Source: Lachnospiraceae bacterium (GTDB taxonomy: Bacteria > Bacillota > Clostridia > Lachnospirales > Lachnospiraceae). Taken from it: a stretch of DNA of 64,000 bases. The DNA is taken from assembly GCA_017465475.1 (NCBI GenBank), contig JAFTWC010000039.1:1-64000 (forward strand). The letters are read 5' to 3'. Positions 1-8,138 of this stretch are shown piece by piece. Below the pieces are notes generated by a model that was not told the origin of the DNA, did no database searches, and saw only the letters and a list, made by a program, of their open reading frames with translations. The translations under genes were made by a program, and so were the position numbers. The first letter of the stretch is position 1. The number at the start of each line of letters is the position of its first letter.

Positions 1-187
1 GATGCCTGAAAGCACTGTCAACATTTCAATCCACGCTCCCGTGTGGGGAGCGACTTGGTTTTGATAAAATTGTTGTACTCGTCCTTATTATTTCAATCCA
101 CGCTCCCGTGTGGGGAGCGACGTCTTCCGTGAGAGTTTTGTTTTTCTCCGATAATATTTCAATCCACGCTCCCGTGTGGGGAGCGAC
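1..187 (-). CRISPR. Type I-C CRISPR array, leader-proximal end
   Basis: Three identical 32-nt repeats lie at 23-54, 90-121 and 156-187. Read on the minus strand they begin GTCGCTCCCC and end TTGAAAT, the usual type I-C form with a CTCCCC/GGGGAG stem. Two complete spacers (55-89, 35 nt; 122-155, 34 nt) and part of a third (1-22) are visible, and the array continues beyond the left edge. The cas genes lie upstream on the same strand, so the repeat at 156-187 is next to the leader and 122-155 is the most recently acquired visible spacer. Confidence 0.98.
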
Positions 188-335
188 CGCAGATAGATGC
201 TATATTTCTGCATTTTTCATCCAAACAGCAGAAACTTAGCATTCATTCTGTTTTTTCCAACTCTATTATAATACCAAACTAACAAATATGTGGTGCGAAC
301 CCTTTGCATAATTTATGTTCACATGATGCTCGCAC
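188..335 (-). promoter_or_regulatory. CRISPR leader
   Basis: This 148-bp AT-rich gap lies between the cas2 stop and the first repeat. On the minus strand it holds a consensus -10 TATAAT (265-270) about 75 nt before the first repeat, the distance expected for a leader promoter driving pre-crRNA. The matching -35 is weak. New spacers would be inserted at its 188 side. Confidence 0.75.
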
Positions 336-626
336 TCATATCATCAACGTACCTTCTGCGTCATACGACTCTTTTACCCCATAATGCTCGACTTTCGTCT
401 TATAATGATTTCCCAGCGAATAAAATCGGATACTGTCCTTCGCTTCGTCTATTTCTCCTAACAGCCTATCCCTTAGTAACAAAAACTGTCCCGCATCAAC
501 AACACATTCAAACACAGAGTTCTGCACCCGTTGACCGTAATTTTGGCATTCCTTTGCAACTCTCCTAAGCCGCTTTTTCCCTGCCACATCAATTGTTGAT
601 ACATCATATGTTATCAGAACCAGCAA
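336..626 (-). CDS. cas2: CRISPR-associated endoribonuclease Cas2
   Basis: Cas2 is the structural partner of Cas1 in the spacer-integration complex. The 96-residue product starts (M)LVLITYDV, the canonical first beta strand with its metal-binding Asp, and contains the QNSVFEC strand and SIRFY. I chose the TTG at 626 because AGGTGAGG precedes it and the length then fits the I-C family (~96 aa). A longer frame opens upstream at 782 but would overlap cas1 by about 150 bp and add residues unlike Cas2. The gap from the cas1 stop is 8 bp, so the two are probably translationally coupled. It is last in the cas operon, just before the leader. Confidence 0.95.
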   Translation of the reverse strand: MLVLITYDVSTIDVAGKKRLRRVAKECQNYGQRVQNSVFECVVDAGQFLLLRDRLLGEIDEAKDSIRFYSLGNHYKTKVEHYGVKESYDAEGTLMI

Positions 627-634
627 TTCCTCAC

Positions 635-1666
635 CTACTTCCATAAGAATGGCGGATACTCTTCCAAATCCCCACGTATTGTCCTTGCAAGTAACAATGC
701 CTGCACATGCGGAACCAGTCCCCATTCTATCTTTTCGCCAAGAAAAGGATGTGTAATCGTTTCTTTTTTCCGACTTTGCCATGCTGCAAAGAATACTTTT
801 CGGCCTTCATCCGTCAACAGAATCGTCCCATCCTGTTGTTTGTCAAAATGACCTGCCTTTATTGTTTTCATATTCACTAAAGTCAAAGCAAAGCGGTCAG
901 CCAAAACGGGGCGCAGTTCTTCCATAAGGTCCAACGCCAACGAGCGACGTCCGGGACGATCCCTGTGCATAAATCCCACATAAGAGTCCAGTCCCACACT
1001 CGTTAATGCATTTGCACATTCTCCGGCTAATATCGTATAGGAAAACGACAGCAATGCATTCATATTATCCTGCGGAGGTCGCCGATTCCTGTTTTCGAAG
1101 AAAAAATCTTCTTTTTGGTTCAATATCAGCTCATCCAGTATAGAAAAATACTGTTCCGCCGCTTTCCCTTCTATGCCGCGTAACTGTCTCAAATCATTAC
1201 TGTTTTTGCAATCTTCCAAAGCCTTCTGAAGTGCTACGGATACCAACCGCAACTCATCTTCATTCACTCTCATCTTATGGTCACGAAGCGTACGCTCAAC
1301 ACTCCATCGACCGTTATAGATTTTTCCGATAATCATATTTCTTGCATAGCAATGACTCCTTTCTTCATTGTCGGAAATTCGGTACTGCTCTTTTCTTAAC
1401 AGCACATTTCCGTACTCTTTCCCGATACTACGCGCCAAAAACTTCCCTCTCGGCGAGAAAAAGCTTAACCACACGTTACGCTCTGCACAAGCTCCCATCA
1501 ATGCAGGACTTGCCCCTTTATAGGTAAAGCATACAATGTGTTCCAAATTATGGAGAGGGAACCTTCCAAGCGTTTTCTCTTCCTGTAGCACAACTACATT
1601 CTCACCTTCCAGTGTAAGATAACAATCTTCCGTCATAACATACAATGTATTTAATAGTTTTTTCAT
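635..1666 (-). CDS. cas1: CRISPR-associated integrase Cas1 (type I-C)
   Basis: Cas1 is the catalytic subunit of the adaptation integrase, which inserts spacers at the leader end of the array. The 343-residue length is typical of I-C Cas1. The N-terminal beta domain opens MKKLLNTLYV. The C-terminal helical domain carries the expected metal-site surroundings: the Glu-rich LRGIEGKAAEQYF segment, GLDSYVGFMHRDRPGR with the conserved His, and DLMEELRP. It starts 1 bp after the cas4 stop and sits between cas4 and cas2 as in canonical I-C loci. No damage is seen. Confidence 0.97.
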   Translation of the reverse strand: MKKLLNTLYVMTEDCYLTLEGENVVVLQEEKTLGRFPLHNLEHIVCFTYKGASPALMGACAERNVWLSFFSPRGKFLARSIGKEYGNVLLRKEQYRISDNEERSHCYARNMIIGKIYNGRWSVERTLRDHKMRVNEDELRLVSVALQKALEDCKNSNDLRQLRGIEGKAAEQYFSILDELILNQKEDFFFENRNRRPPQDNMNALLSFSYTILAGECANALTSVGLDSYVGFMHRDRPGRRSLALDLMEELRPVLADRFALTLVNMKTIKAGHFDKQQDGTILLTDEGRKVFFAAWQSRKKETITHPFLGEKIEWGLVPHVQALLLARTIRGDLEEYPPFLWK

Positions 1667-1667
1667 C

Positions 1668-2324
1668 CTACACCTCCCCTGTCATTTCTGCAATATAGTC
1701 GAACACGTTCTTGTTCTTTTGGAGCTTTGGCAAACAAAGATCCGCCAGGGAACACGCCTTGCACCTTACTCCGTATTTTGTTTTTGGTGTATAGCCTCTT
1801 GCAAATAGTTGATGCATTTCTTCGGTTATTTGTCTAACCTCATCACGTAATTCTTCCGTGAAACAAACCTCTTCCCTATGCCTTGTCTTCCCATAAAACA
1901 GATAGCCTTTGGGGATTTCCATCACCAACATTTCCTCCAGACACATTGCTTGTACGCAAAGCTGCAGGCGGTCTTCCGGTCCGTCTTTTCCTTCGCCCTT
2001 TTTGTATTCTACGGGACACACACGCCAGTATCCTTCGTAATCCGGTAAGGCAATTCCGTCTGCCGCTTTCAAGAACTCGACTACATCACATTGTCCCGAA
2101 ATCCCCAACCGTGGGGATGCTATCCGCATCCCCCTTACGGTCAATTTGTCTCCTCGTTTTTCTACAAGCTTTTCATCATGTGCACGGTCATGCATCAAAT
2201 TTCCGGCAATGGTATGGTAGTTTTCCGCCCATTGCTGCTCGATATGAATCAATGCCCACTGTCGCCTGCAAAAACAGAAATGTTGAATTCCGGACAGCAT
2301 CAGATATTCGTCTTCTGTATACAT
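1668..2324 (-). CDS. cas4: CRISPR-associated exonuclease Cas4
   Basis: Cas4 is a RecB-type nuclease with an Fe-S cluster that trims prespacers and sets their PAM-side orientation with Cas1-Cas2. The 218-residue product shows CFCRRQWALIHIEQQW near the N-terminus (first cluster Cys), the PVEYKKGEGK segment of the PD-(D/E)XK core, a QLCVQAMCLEE motif and the C-terminal Cys group CKACSLADLC. I chose the ATG at 2324 because GGGAGGCGT precedes it. The frame stays open to 2426 but that would run into cas7. The gap from cas7 is 10 bp. Confidence 0.95.
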   Translation of the reverse strand: MYTEDEYLMLSGIQHFCFCRRQWALIHIEQQWAENYHTIAGNLMHDRAHDEKLVEKRGDKLTVRGMRIASPRLGISGQCDVVEFLKAADGIALPDYEGYWRVCPVEYKKGEGKDGPEDRLQLCVQAMCLEEMLVMEIPKGYLFYGKTRHREEVCFTEELRDEVRQITEEMHQLFARGYTPKTKYGVRCKACSLADLCLPKLQKNKNVFDYIAEMTGEV

Positions 2325-2334
2325 ACGCCTCCCT

Positions 2335-3222
2335 TTAGAGCATCTCGATACAATCCACGCCGGTCGGCATACTTGTATCCAGAGAAACCGCATAGTCCTC
2401 AAAACATCTTGCCGGTTTGGACACATCCTTTCTTTCCACCTTCAACTTATTAAACAAGGAAAATGCCGGTGCATTACCCAACTCGCTCTCATGCTTAAAT
2501 ACAACCAGCTTACGCACAGCCATATTTCCTCTTGCGGCGGAACGGTCCAATTCAAACATGTTCATAATCGCCTGCCAAAGCAACTGCAAATCATCCTCCG
2601 TAAAGCCGGTTACCTTTCTTGCAAGATTCGCGGAAACATAACCCTCCACACGGTACAAACCGTACGGGATGATGTACTTTCTTCCCATCTCCGTGTTCTT
2701 TCTTCCTGCATCTTCCTCGGTCGTGATTGCCACTCTGGTAATCGTTACTTCCTGCGGAACCACCGCATCCACCGACTTTGCAAACCCAAACTGTACCGGG
2801 CCTCTGACCTGACCGCAATTCAAAGTATTCTTCACAAAGGTTGTCATTACAGCACCAAAAGTACGAATATCAAAGAACTCACGACACATATAGTCACGAA
2901 GCTCTACATCTAAATTCTCATTCCTCTTTTTCTTTTCCTTTATCGTTTTCTCATCCACGCCCAAATGTGCAAAGGCTTCCGAATCGCTACGATTCAACGG
3001 AACATTCTCCTTTATATAAATGCGATACCCCGCTTCATCCTCCTTTGCAGTCTCTACATAATTTCTGATTTTACGCTTTAAGCAAACGTCAGTCACCAGA
3101 CCAAGACCGGTTTCTGGATCAATTCTCGGCATATTTCCTGCATCCGGGTCACCGTTCGGGTTTCCGTTTTCCACTTCAAATAAAACTACAAAATCATATC
3201 TATTTTTAATTACTTCACTCAT
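2335..3222 (-). CDS. cas7: Type I-C Cascade backbone Cas7 (Csd2)
   Basis: Cas7 forms the multi-copy backbone that coats crRNA in the I-C Cascade complex. The 295-residue product has the family's N-terminal signature FEVENGNPNGDPD followed by NMPRIDPETG, and the GLYRVEGYVSANLARKVTGF segment of the RRM-like core. Its length matches Csd2. The start codon directly follows the cas8c stop (TAA then ATG), implying tight translational coupling. Confidence 0.97.
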   Translation of the reverse strand: MSEVIKNRYDFVVLFEVENGNPNGDPDAGNMPRIDPETGLGLVTDVCLKRKIRNYVETAKEDEAGYRIYIKENVPLNRSDSEAFAHLGVDEKTIKEKKKRNENLDVELRDYMCREFFDIRTFGAVMTTFVKNTLNCGQVRGPVQFGFAKSVDAVVPQEVTITRVAITTEEDAGRKNTEMGRKYIIPYGLYRVEGYVSANLARKVTGFTEDDLQLLWQAIMNMFELDRSAARGNMAVRKLVVFKHESELGNAPAFSLFNKLKVERKDVSKPARCFEDYAVSLDTSMPTGVDCIEML

Positions 3223-4998
3223 TTATTTGTCCTCCTTATTCGTTTCAAATCTCTTCTGATGCTGATGATAATATCCGAGAATAAAAATTCCCTGTTCCTC
3301 CAAAGTCATTGTACTCGGAAAACTGTTTCTCACCTTATCCAAGATTCCCTCCAACTTCTTTTCTATAGTGATTGCCAAGCCCCTCTTGTCACGCTTTAAA
3401 GTCCGCATATGCGCATTCGATAACTTAAGCAATATCGGGAATACACTTGCGGGTGTAGCGCATGCAGAATTAAAATATTTGTCCTTAACAGTAGTGTTTA
3501 CTCCCGGACTCGCCGTTTCCTGTACTTCCTCTAACACAGCAAACAATCGCCCCAACAAATATGCTGCGCAATCTGTTTCCTCATTCAGTTTCATCGTGTC
3601 AACAACTCCTTTCCATTGTGGTTTGTTTTTTATTAAATATGCTTTTATGAATGCCGTTCTACGCCAGTTTCGTACCTCTTTATCCGCACGCATCCGCAAC
3701 ATCAGACTCGTATAAACATTTTCCGGATACATCGTATTATTCAACACCGCATCCATCATCTTGCCGACTAAAATCGGCTGTATCTCTTTCTTACTGGATT
3801 TTTGATTCACGGTTTCCCGCAATAACTGATAAACACTTGGCGGCTTTGTAGCACTGTCCTGTTTTTGAATTTCAAGTCGCTTATAATGCTCCACCAAATT
3901 GGAAACAAACCTTCCAAAGGTTCCGGCATAGAAAAAGCGTACCGACAATCTGGCTGCATTCGGTGAAATCCCCAATATGTAGAACTCTGCATTCGGATTC
4001 AAATCGGTTTCTCTATACCTACTTTTCTTTCCTTGTGCAATGGATGCCATAATCTCTTGAAGCTTGTCCTCATCGGTTTCCTCGAACATCCCTAGCAAAT
4101 TACTCATACATTCCGAATAAGCACTTTCACCGGTTCCCGACCAATATACTACGGTTGTGTTTCCTATCTGTTGATGACATTCTCTTTGCATTATCAAGTA
4201 ACTCAAAGCTTTTCCATATGCATTTGCAACATATTCTGATACAGGTGCATTATCTCCCTGACTTTTCCCATAGGATTCTAATGATGCACTGTTAAATGAA
4301 ACAAGTGCCGCACCACTAGGTTGTGCATCACGAATTCCCCGTATCTGAGGGTGTAAGCGAGCAATTGTGGTATGCTTTCCCGTAACCAAACACCTGCCTT
4401 GTGATATCTCCACATTTTCTCTTTCCATCCATGCAAGCCAAGCTGCTCTAATCTTTGCATTTTCCAAAAAATCATCTTCGCTCTTCTCATAATCCCGAAA
4501 TACCAAGTTAGCACCTAACAGACTATCTACTGATACGTTCAGGCAATTCTTGTCCTTCTCAAAATCCCATGACGAAAAAAATCTACAAAGCTTCTGTGCT
4601 TGTTCATCCTCTACCCTAGCCAGTATATTTTTGTGCAGCTTACATGCCTCCGCAAAATAATCCCTTGCACTTTTAGCTTCTTTCAAATCTTTCTCTTCAT
4701 TCCCGCTTGGCAGCCATGCTCCCAACAAAAACTTCGCACTATCACACAAAAAATATGGACTCTTTCCGCTTGAAGGTCCTTGACGTCCTTTTTGCAACGG
4801 AACTGTTTTTTGCGTTGGAACCAATACTTTCTTTTTTCCACTCTCTACTTCGTTTAATAAAGACTGAACATTTCTCACCTTACCGTCTTTATCAATGGTA
4901 ATGGCATAAGATACCTTTGCCTGACTCCAGCCCTCTTCGGCAACCTCTCCCTGTTTTACCAGCGCTTCATAATACTCTGTCAATGCCTTTAAAATCAT
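3223..4998 (-). CDS. cas8c: Type I-C Cascade large subunit Cas8c (Csd1)
   Basis: This is the large subunit of I-C Cascade, responsible for PAM recognition. In I-C systems an internal start within this gene typically also yields the small subunit Cas11. The 591-residue length is typical. It begins MILKALTEYYEAL, the usual Csd1 opening, and includes the conserved YFLCDSAKFLLG and VVYWSGTGE stretches and a C-terminal FILGYYHQHQ. It overlaps the cas5 stop by 4 bp (ATGA). Confidence 0.96.
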   Translation of the reverse strand: MILKALTEYYEALVKQGEVAEEGWSQAKVSYAITIDKDGKVRNVQSLLNEVESGKKKVLVPTQKTVPLQKGRQGPSSGKSPYFLCDSAKFLLGAWLPSGNEEKDLKEAKSARDYFAEACKLHKNILARVEDEQAQKLCRFFSSWDFEKDKNCLNVSVDSLLGANLVFRDYEKSEDDFLENAKIRAAWLAWMERENVEISQGRCLVTGKHTTIARLHPQIRGIRDAQPSGAALVSFNSASLESYGKSQGDNAPVSEYVANAYGKALSYLIMQRECHQQIGNTTVVYWSGTGESAYSECMSNLLGMFEETDEDKLQEIMASIAQGKKSRYRETDLNPNAEFYILGISPNAARLSVRFFYAGTFGRFVSNLVEHYKRLEIQKQDSATKPPSVYQLLRETVNQKSSKKEIQPILVGKMMDAVLNNTMYPENVYTSLMLRMRADKEVRNWRRTAFIKAYLIKNKPQWKGVVDTMKLNEETDCAAYLLGRLFAVLEEVQETASPGVNTTVKDKYFNSACATPASVFPILLKLSNAHMRTLKRDKRGLAITIEKKLEGILDKVRNSFPSTMTLEEQGIFILGYYHQHQKRFETNKEDK

Positions 4999-5669
4999 TT
5001 CAGCACCTCACAATCCCTCAAATCCAACACTCCGTCCCTCATAATCGCGTGAAAAAACATAGGCTCGATTCTTTTTGCAGTCTTACTCTCCGTGTCATAC
5101 TCCTGATAATCAAGGTCAAACAACATATAGCCCATATCCCGCTCTCCTTTATACGCTGTAACTACCTCCTCTTTCTCATACAAAGCAAAGTTCGCCGGAA
5201 ACTCTCTTGTTCCGAAATACGGTGTATGATAGCATTGCCCTTTCTTTAACCGCCTCTTAATAATATCCTGAAACTTTCCCTGATTATCTGTTGTATTCGC
5301 TGCCTCCGTCATTTCAAAATGAGCTTCGATTACATAACGTACACCTTGCAGCACAAGCGCAGCCCGTTGCTGAATATCCTCTTTTGTACAGAGATATAGC
5401 TCTTTCTGTCTCCCGTTCTGCATCTCACTACGAACTGCCTTGGCATTAATCTTGGACTTCACTTCATTCCGGCGAATGTTGGTCATTTTAATCGGATTGC
5501 AGACATAAATCTTGTCAATCACCCATTTTAGCCCCGGATGCCAGTACACAGCTTCCAAGATTCCTCGCGCCGCCGACGGTGTCATAACCTCATACGATAC
5601 ACGTTCCGTCTTAAGTTCAGGACGGTTAAATGCCGCATAATCACCCCATACTTCCATTCGAATTGACAT
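4995..5669 (-). CDS. cas5: Type I-C crRNA-processing nuclease Cas5c
   Basis: I-C loci lack Cas6; Cas5c cuts the pre-crRNA repeat and stays on the 5' handle of the Cascade complex. The 224-residue product shows MEVWGDYAAFNRPE at the N-terminus, the conserved SYEVMTPSAARGILEAVYWHPG helix, and YHTPYFGTREFPA. A GGAGG lies 6 nt upstream of the ATG. The neighbours are cas3 upstream (15-bp gap) and cas8c downstream (4-bp overlap). Confidence 0.96.
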   Translation of the reverse strand: MSIRMEVWGDYAAFNRPELKTERVSYEVMTPSAARGILEAVYWHPGLKWVIDKIYVCNPIKMTNIRRNEVKSKINAKAVRSEMQNGRQKELYLCTKEDIQQRAALVLQGVRYVIEAHFEMTEAANTTDNQGKFQDIIKRRLKKGQCYHTPYFGTREFPANFALYEKEEVVTAYKGERDMGYMLFDLDYQEYDTESKTAKRIEPMFFHAIMRDGVLDLRDCEVLK

Positions 5670-5684
5670 AATGTGCCTCCTTTC

Positions 5685-7889
5685 TTATATCCCCATAAAT
5701 GTCCATTCCTCTATATGTAACCCCACATCTTCCCGATAGGATTTCATATTCTGTAATACCGCAATCCCCTCCAACAGTTCATCCGCCTGACCCTCCTGCA
5801 TTAATTTTTCATAGTCTGTCTCATAGAGATTCAGCGAACTCCTCCCGAGTCTCCGTAGGATTCCCTTAAAGCTTTCCCCCTCCTTTATTTTCCTGCGAAG
5901 GTCTTCCACAAGCTTGCTTTCTTCTCTGGTTCTCGGTATAATAAGCATCTTCGTATTCTGTTCAATCAGCCGGAATTTCTCACCGATTGTCTGGAACGGA
6001 AACAACTCCTTTTCAAACGCCTCCACGATTCCATTTGCATCCAATGCCATCTCATCCAGACCGAACAAGGTACGGAAATAAGACTGTATCGCCGAAAGAG
6101 AATCGTATCCGTCATATTTCTCCCTGACCTCCAGCGTTACTGCCACATTTTTTTCTATCATGCAGGGTACGTTTTCCTCTTCCAGTTCAAATACCGAAAC
6201 AATACTGTCTTCCACCCTGTTTTTCCCTTCCCGGTTACATCTTCCCGCCGATTGTATAATGGAATCAATCCCTGCTATTTCCCTGTACACAAACGGAAAA
6301 TCCACATCTACACCCGCTTCAATCAGAGACGTTGATATTACTCTTACTTTAATACCCGGATCTTCCTTCGCTTTACACAACCTTTCTTTAATTTCCGCAA
6401 TCACCTCTTTCCTGTGCTCCGGTGTCATGTATGTGGACAAATGGTATCTTCCTTCCGGGTCCAAGCCCTCAAAAAGCTCCTGCGCAGTCTTCTTTTTATT
6501 TACAATCGTCAGCACCTGATTATGACCGTTCATTTTATCAAGCAATGACTCCTTCGTCAGTGCACCAATATGCTCTACGATAGCCCTCTTCAAAATTTCA
6601 AAATATCTTACGTAATCCACGCATATCTCCGTCACCGTCAAAGGTGCTAACAGATTATTAAAATCCGGTTGCGTTGCCGTACAAAGTACTGCCGTTAACC
6701 CATAGCTTTCTACCAACTCTTTTATCGCACACATACATGGCTTTGTGTAAAACAACGGAATCATCTGTGCCTCATCAAAAACCACCACACTATTTGCAAG
6801 GTGATGCAGTTTTCTGCACTTGGAAGTTTTATTCGAGAATAAAGATTCAAAAAACTGTACGTTGGTTGTCACAATAACCGGAGCATCCCAATTCTCCATC
6901 GACAAAAGCTGTTGTCTTTTCCGTTCATTATTTTCATCCTCTTCACTATCAAATGACACATTTGCATGATGCTCCAAAACATTTTGTTCCCCAAAGATAT
7001 TTCTATATACCGCCGCATTTTGTTCAATGATGCTTGTATAAGGAATTACGTATATCACACGCTCCTTTCCATGTGCCTTCGCATGTTCCATAGCAAACAA
7101 CATAGATGCAACCGTCTTCCCCCCACCAGTGGGAACCGTCAACGAGAAAAGTCCCGGTTCTGTTTTCCCTTTTCGCTGACACTCCCTTAAAATTTCTGAC
7201 CTTATCTTATTTAACCCTTGTTTCTCCTCAATACGTTCCAGCCACCCTCTTTCGTTTATGTGCCTCATAAGTCGTTCATACAAAACTTCTATTGTGTCAT
7301 ATTGTCCCCGCAGGACCGCTCCATCGCTCATAAATGCTTCTGTCTTTAGGAAATCTGCATCCACAAGCGCAGAGAACAACATACGAGTAAAAAATCCATA
7401 CGTAAACATTTCCTCTTTCGGAACATTTGTAACATCCGCAACCTGTTCTAAATTGATATCGTCCTTAAATTCCTCATAGTTCTCAACATTCCTTTTTATA
7501 CGAGCCGTCAAACAACTGTCCGTAGTATCCTTTCCGTTGGGGAGCCCGCCGTGATGCCCCGCAATCGCAAACGCCGCAGCCACCATCCCTTTCTTAAACA
7601 TTTCGATTGTTCCCGCAGTTGAGTGGTCTACCTTGATTTCTGAATTTCCTCGTATTCGTTGTTGAAACCGGTCCGAATATTTCCCGATATCGTGTCCCAA
7701 ACCGGTCATCCGTGCATACCTTGCAATATCAAGATTACCATATTCATAGTGTGCAACAAACGCTTCCATCTGTTCTGCTACATTTTCCAAATGCTTTTTT
7801 ATCGACTCTTTCCTGTTTTCCGTACAATGTGCAAGCTTATCTGACACGACCTCACCTCCTATAATTCTCCATACTTCTTGTAAGTTCAT
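5685..7889 (-). CDS. cas3: CRISPR-associated helicase-nuclease Cas3 (HD plus helicase)
   Basis: Cas3 is the effector nuclease-helicase recruited by Cascade to degrade target DNA. The 734-residue protein has an N-terminal HD nuclease domain (KKHLENVAEQ; GLGHDIGKYSDRF at about 65-77; a later DHSTAG), then an SF2 helicase: Walker A TGGGKT, motif II FDEAQ, motif VI QSAGRCNREG. A DEAQ box in place of DEAH is common in I-C Cas3 and is not damage. AAAAGGAG precedes the ATG. It is first gene of the operon, and all catalytic motifs appear intact. Confidence 0.97.
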   Translation of the reverse strand: MNLQEVWRIIGGEVVSDKLAHCTENRKESIKKHLENVAEQMEAFVAHYEYGNLDIARYARMTGLGHDIGKYSDRFQQRIRGNSEIKVDHSTAGTIEMFKKGMVAAAFAIAGHHGGLPNGKDTTDSCLTARIKRNVENYEEFKDDINLEQVADVTNVPKEEMFTYGFFTRMLFSALVDADFLKTEAFMSDGAVLRGQYDTIEVLYERLMRHINERGWLERIEEKQGLNKIRSEILRECQRKGKTEPGLFSLTVPTGGGKTVASMLFAMEHAKAHGKERVIYVIPYTSIIEQNAAVYRNIFGEQNVLEHHANVSFDSEEDENNERKRQQLLSMENWDAPVIVTTNVQFFESLFSNKTSKCRKLHHLANSVVVFDEAQMIPLFYTKPCMCAIKELVESYGLTAVLCTATQPDFNNLLAPLTVTEICVDYVRYFEILKRAIVEHIGALTKESLLDKMNGHNQVLTIVNKKKTAQELFEGLDPEGRYHLSTYMTPEHRKEVIAEIKERLCKAKEDPGIKVRVISTSLIEAGVDVDFPFVYREIAGIDSIIQSAGRCNREGKNRVEDSIVSVFELEEENVPCMIEKNVAVTLEVREKYDGYDSLSAIQSYFRTLFGLDEMALDANGIVEAFEKELFPFQTIGEKFRLIEQNTKMLIIPRTREESKLVEDLRRKIKEGESFKGILRRLGRSSLNLYETDYEKLMQEGQADELLEGIAVLQNMKSYREDVGLHIEEWTFMGI

Positions 7890-7944
7890 TTTACTCCTTT
7901 TCGCCTCTCTTGTCTAGATTCAGCAAACCTCTTGTATCCTGTTT

Positions 7945-7972
7945 ATATTATCTTATCACACTCAAAGTCCAA
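7945..7972 (-). promoter_or_regulatory. Predicted cas operon promoter
   Basis: On the minus strand, TTGGAC (7967-7972) is followed after 16 bp by TAATAT (7945-7950), about 55 bp upstream of the cas3 start. No second good promoter is apparent between the cas genes, so all seven are probably one transcript. Confidence 0.5.
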
Positions 7973-8099
7973 TAAAACGCACTCACCTAAAATCACATCT
8001 TCTTCATTCGCCATGCCCCATGCCCACCCTACACACTTCCTTAACACCTTTTCTCTCCATCTTTACACTCCCTTAACAGTTTCCCGTCCTCTCTTTTGT

Positions 8100-8105
8100 T
8101 ATAAT
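8100..8105 (+). promoter_or_regulatory. -10 element of the P-type ATPase promoter
   Basis: A perfect TATAAT lies 33 bp before the chosen GTG start. No convincing -35 is seen at 16-18 bp. The gap between this promoter and that of cas3 separates two divergent units. Confidence 0.45.
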
Positions 8106-8138
8106 GGATTGGTAAGAATTACGAAAGGGGTTTACGAC

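Noticed and set aside
301..330. GATGCTCGCACTCATATCATCAAC near cas2 as another island repeat
   Set aside because: Only GATGCTC matches, on the opposite strand sense, inside the cas2/leader area; no GGCAAT arm or GACA tail.
336..782. 148-residue frame extending cas2 upstream
   Set aside because: It overlaps cas1 by about 150 bp and the added residues are not Cas2-like; TTG at 626 with a good ribosome site gives the normal 96 residues.
5685..7889. DEAQ instead of DEAH in Cas3 as a possible inactivating change
   Set aside because: DEAQ is frequent in type I-C Cas3; all other motifs are intact.
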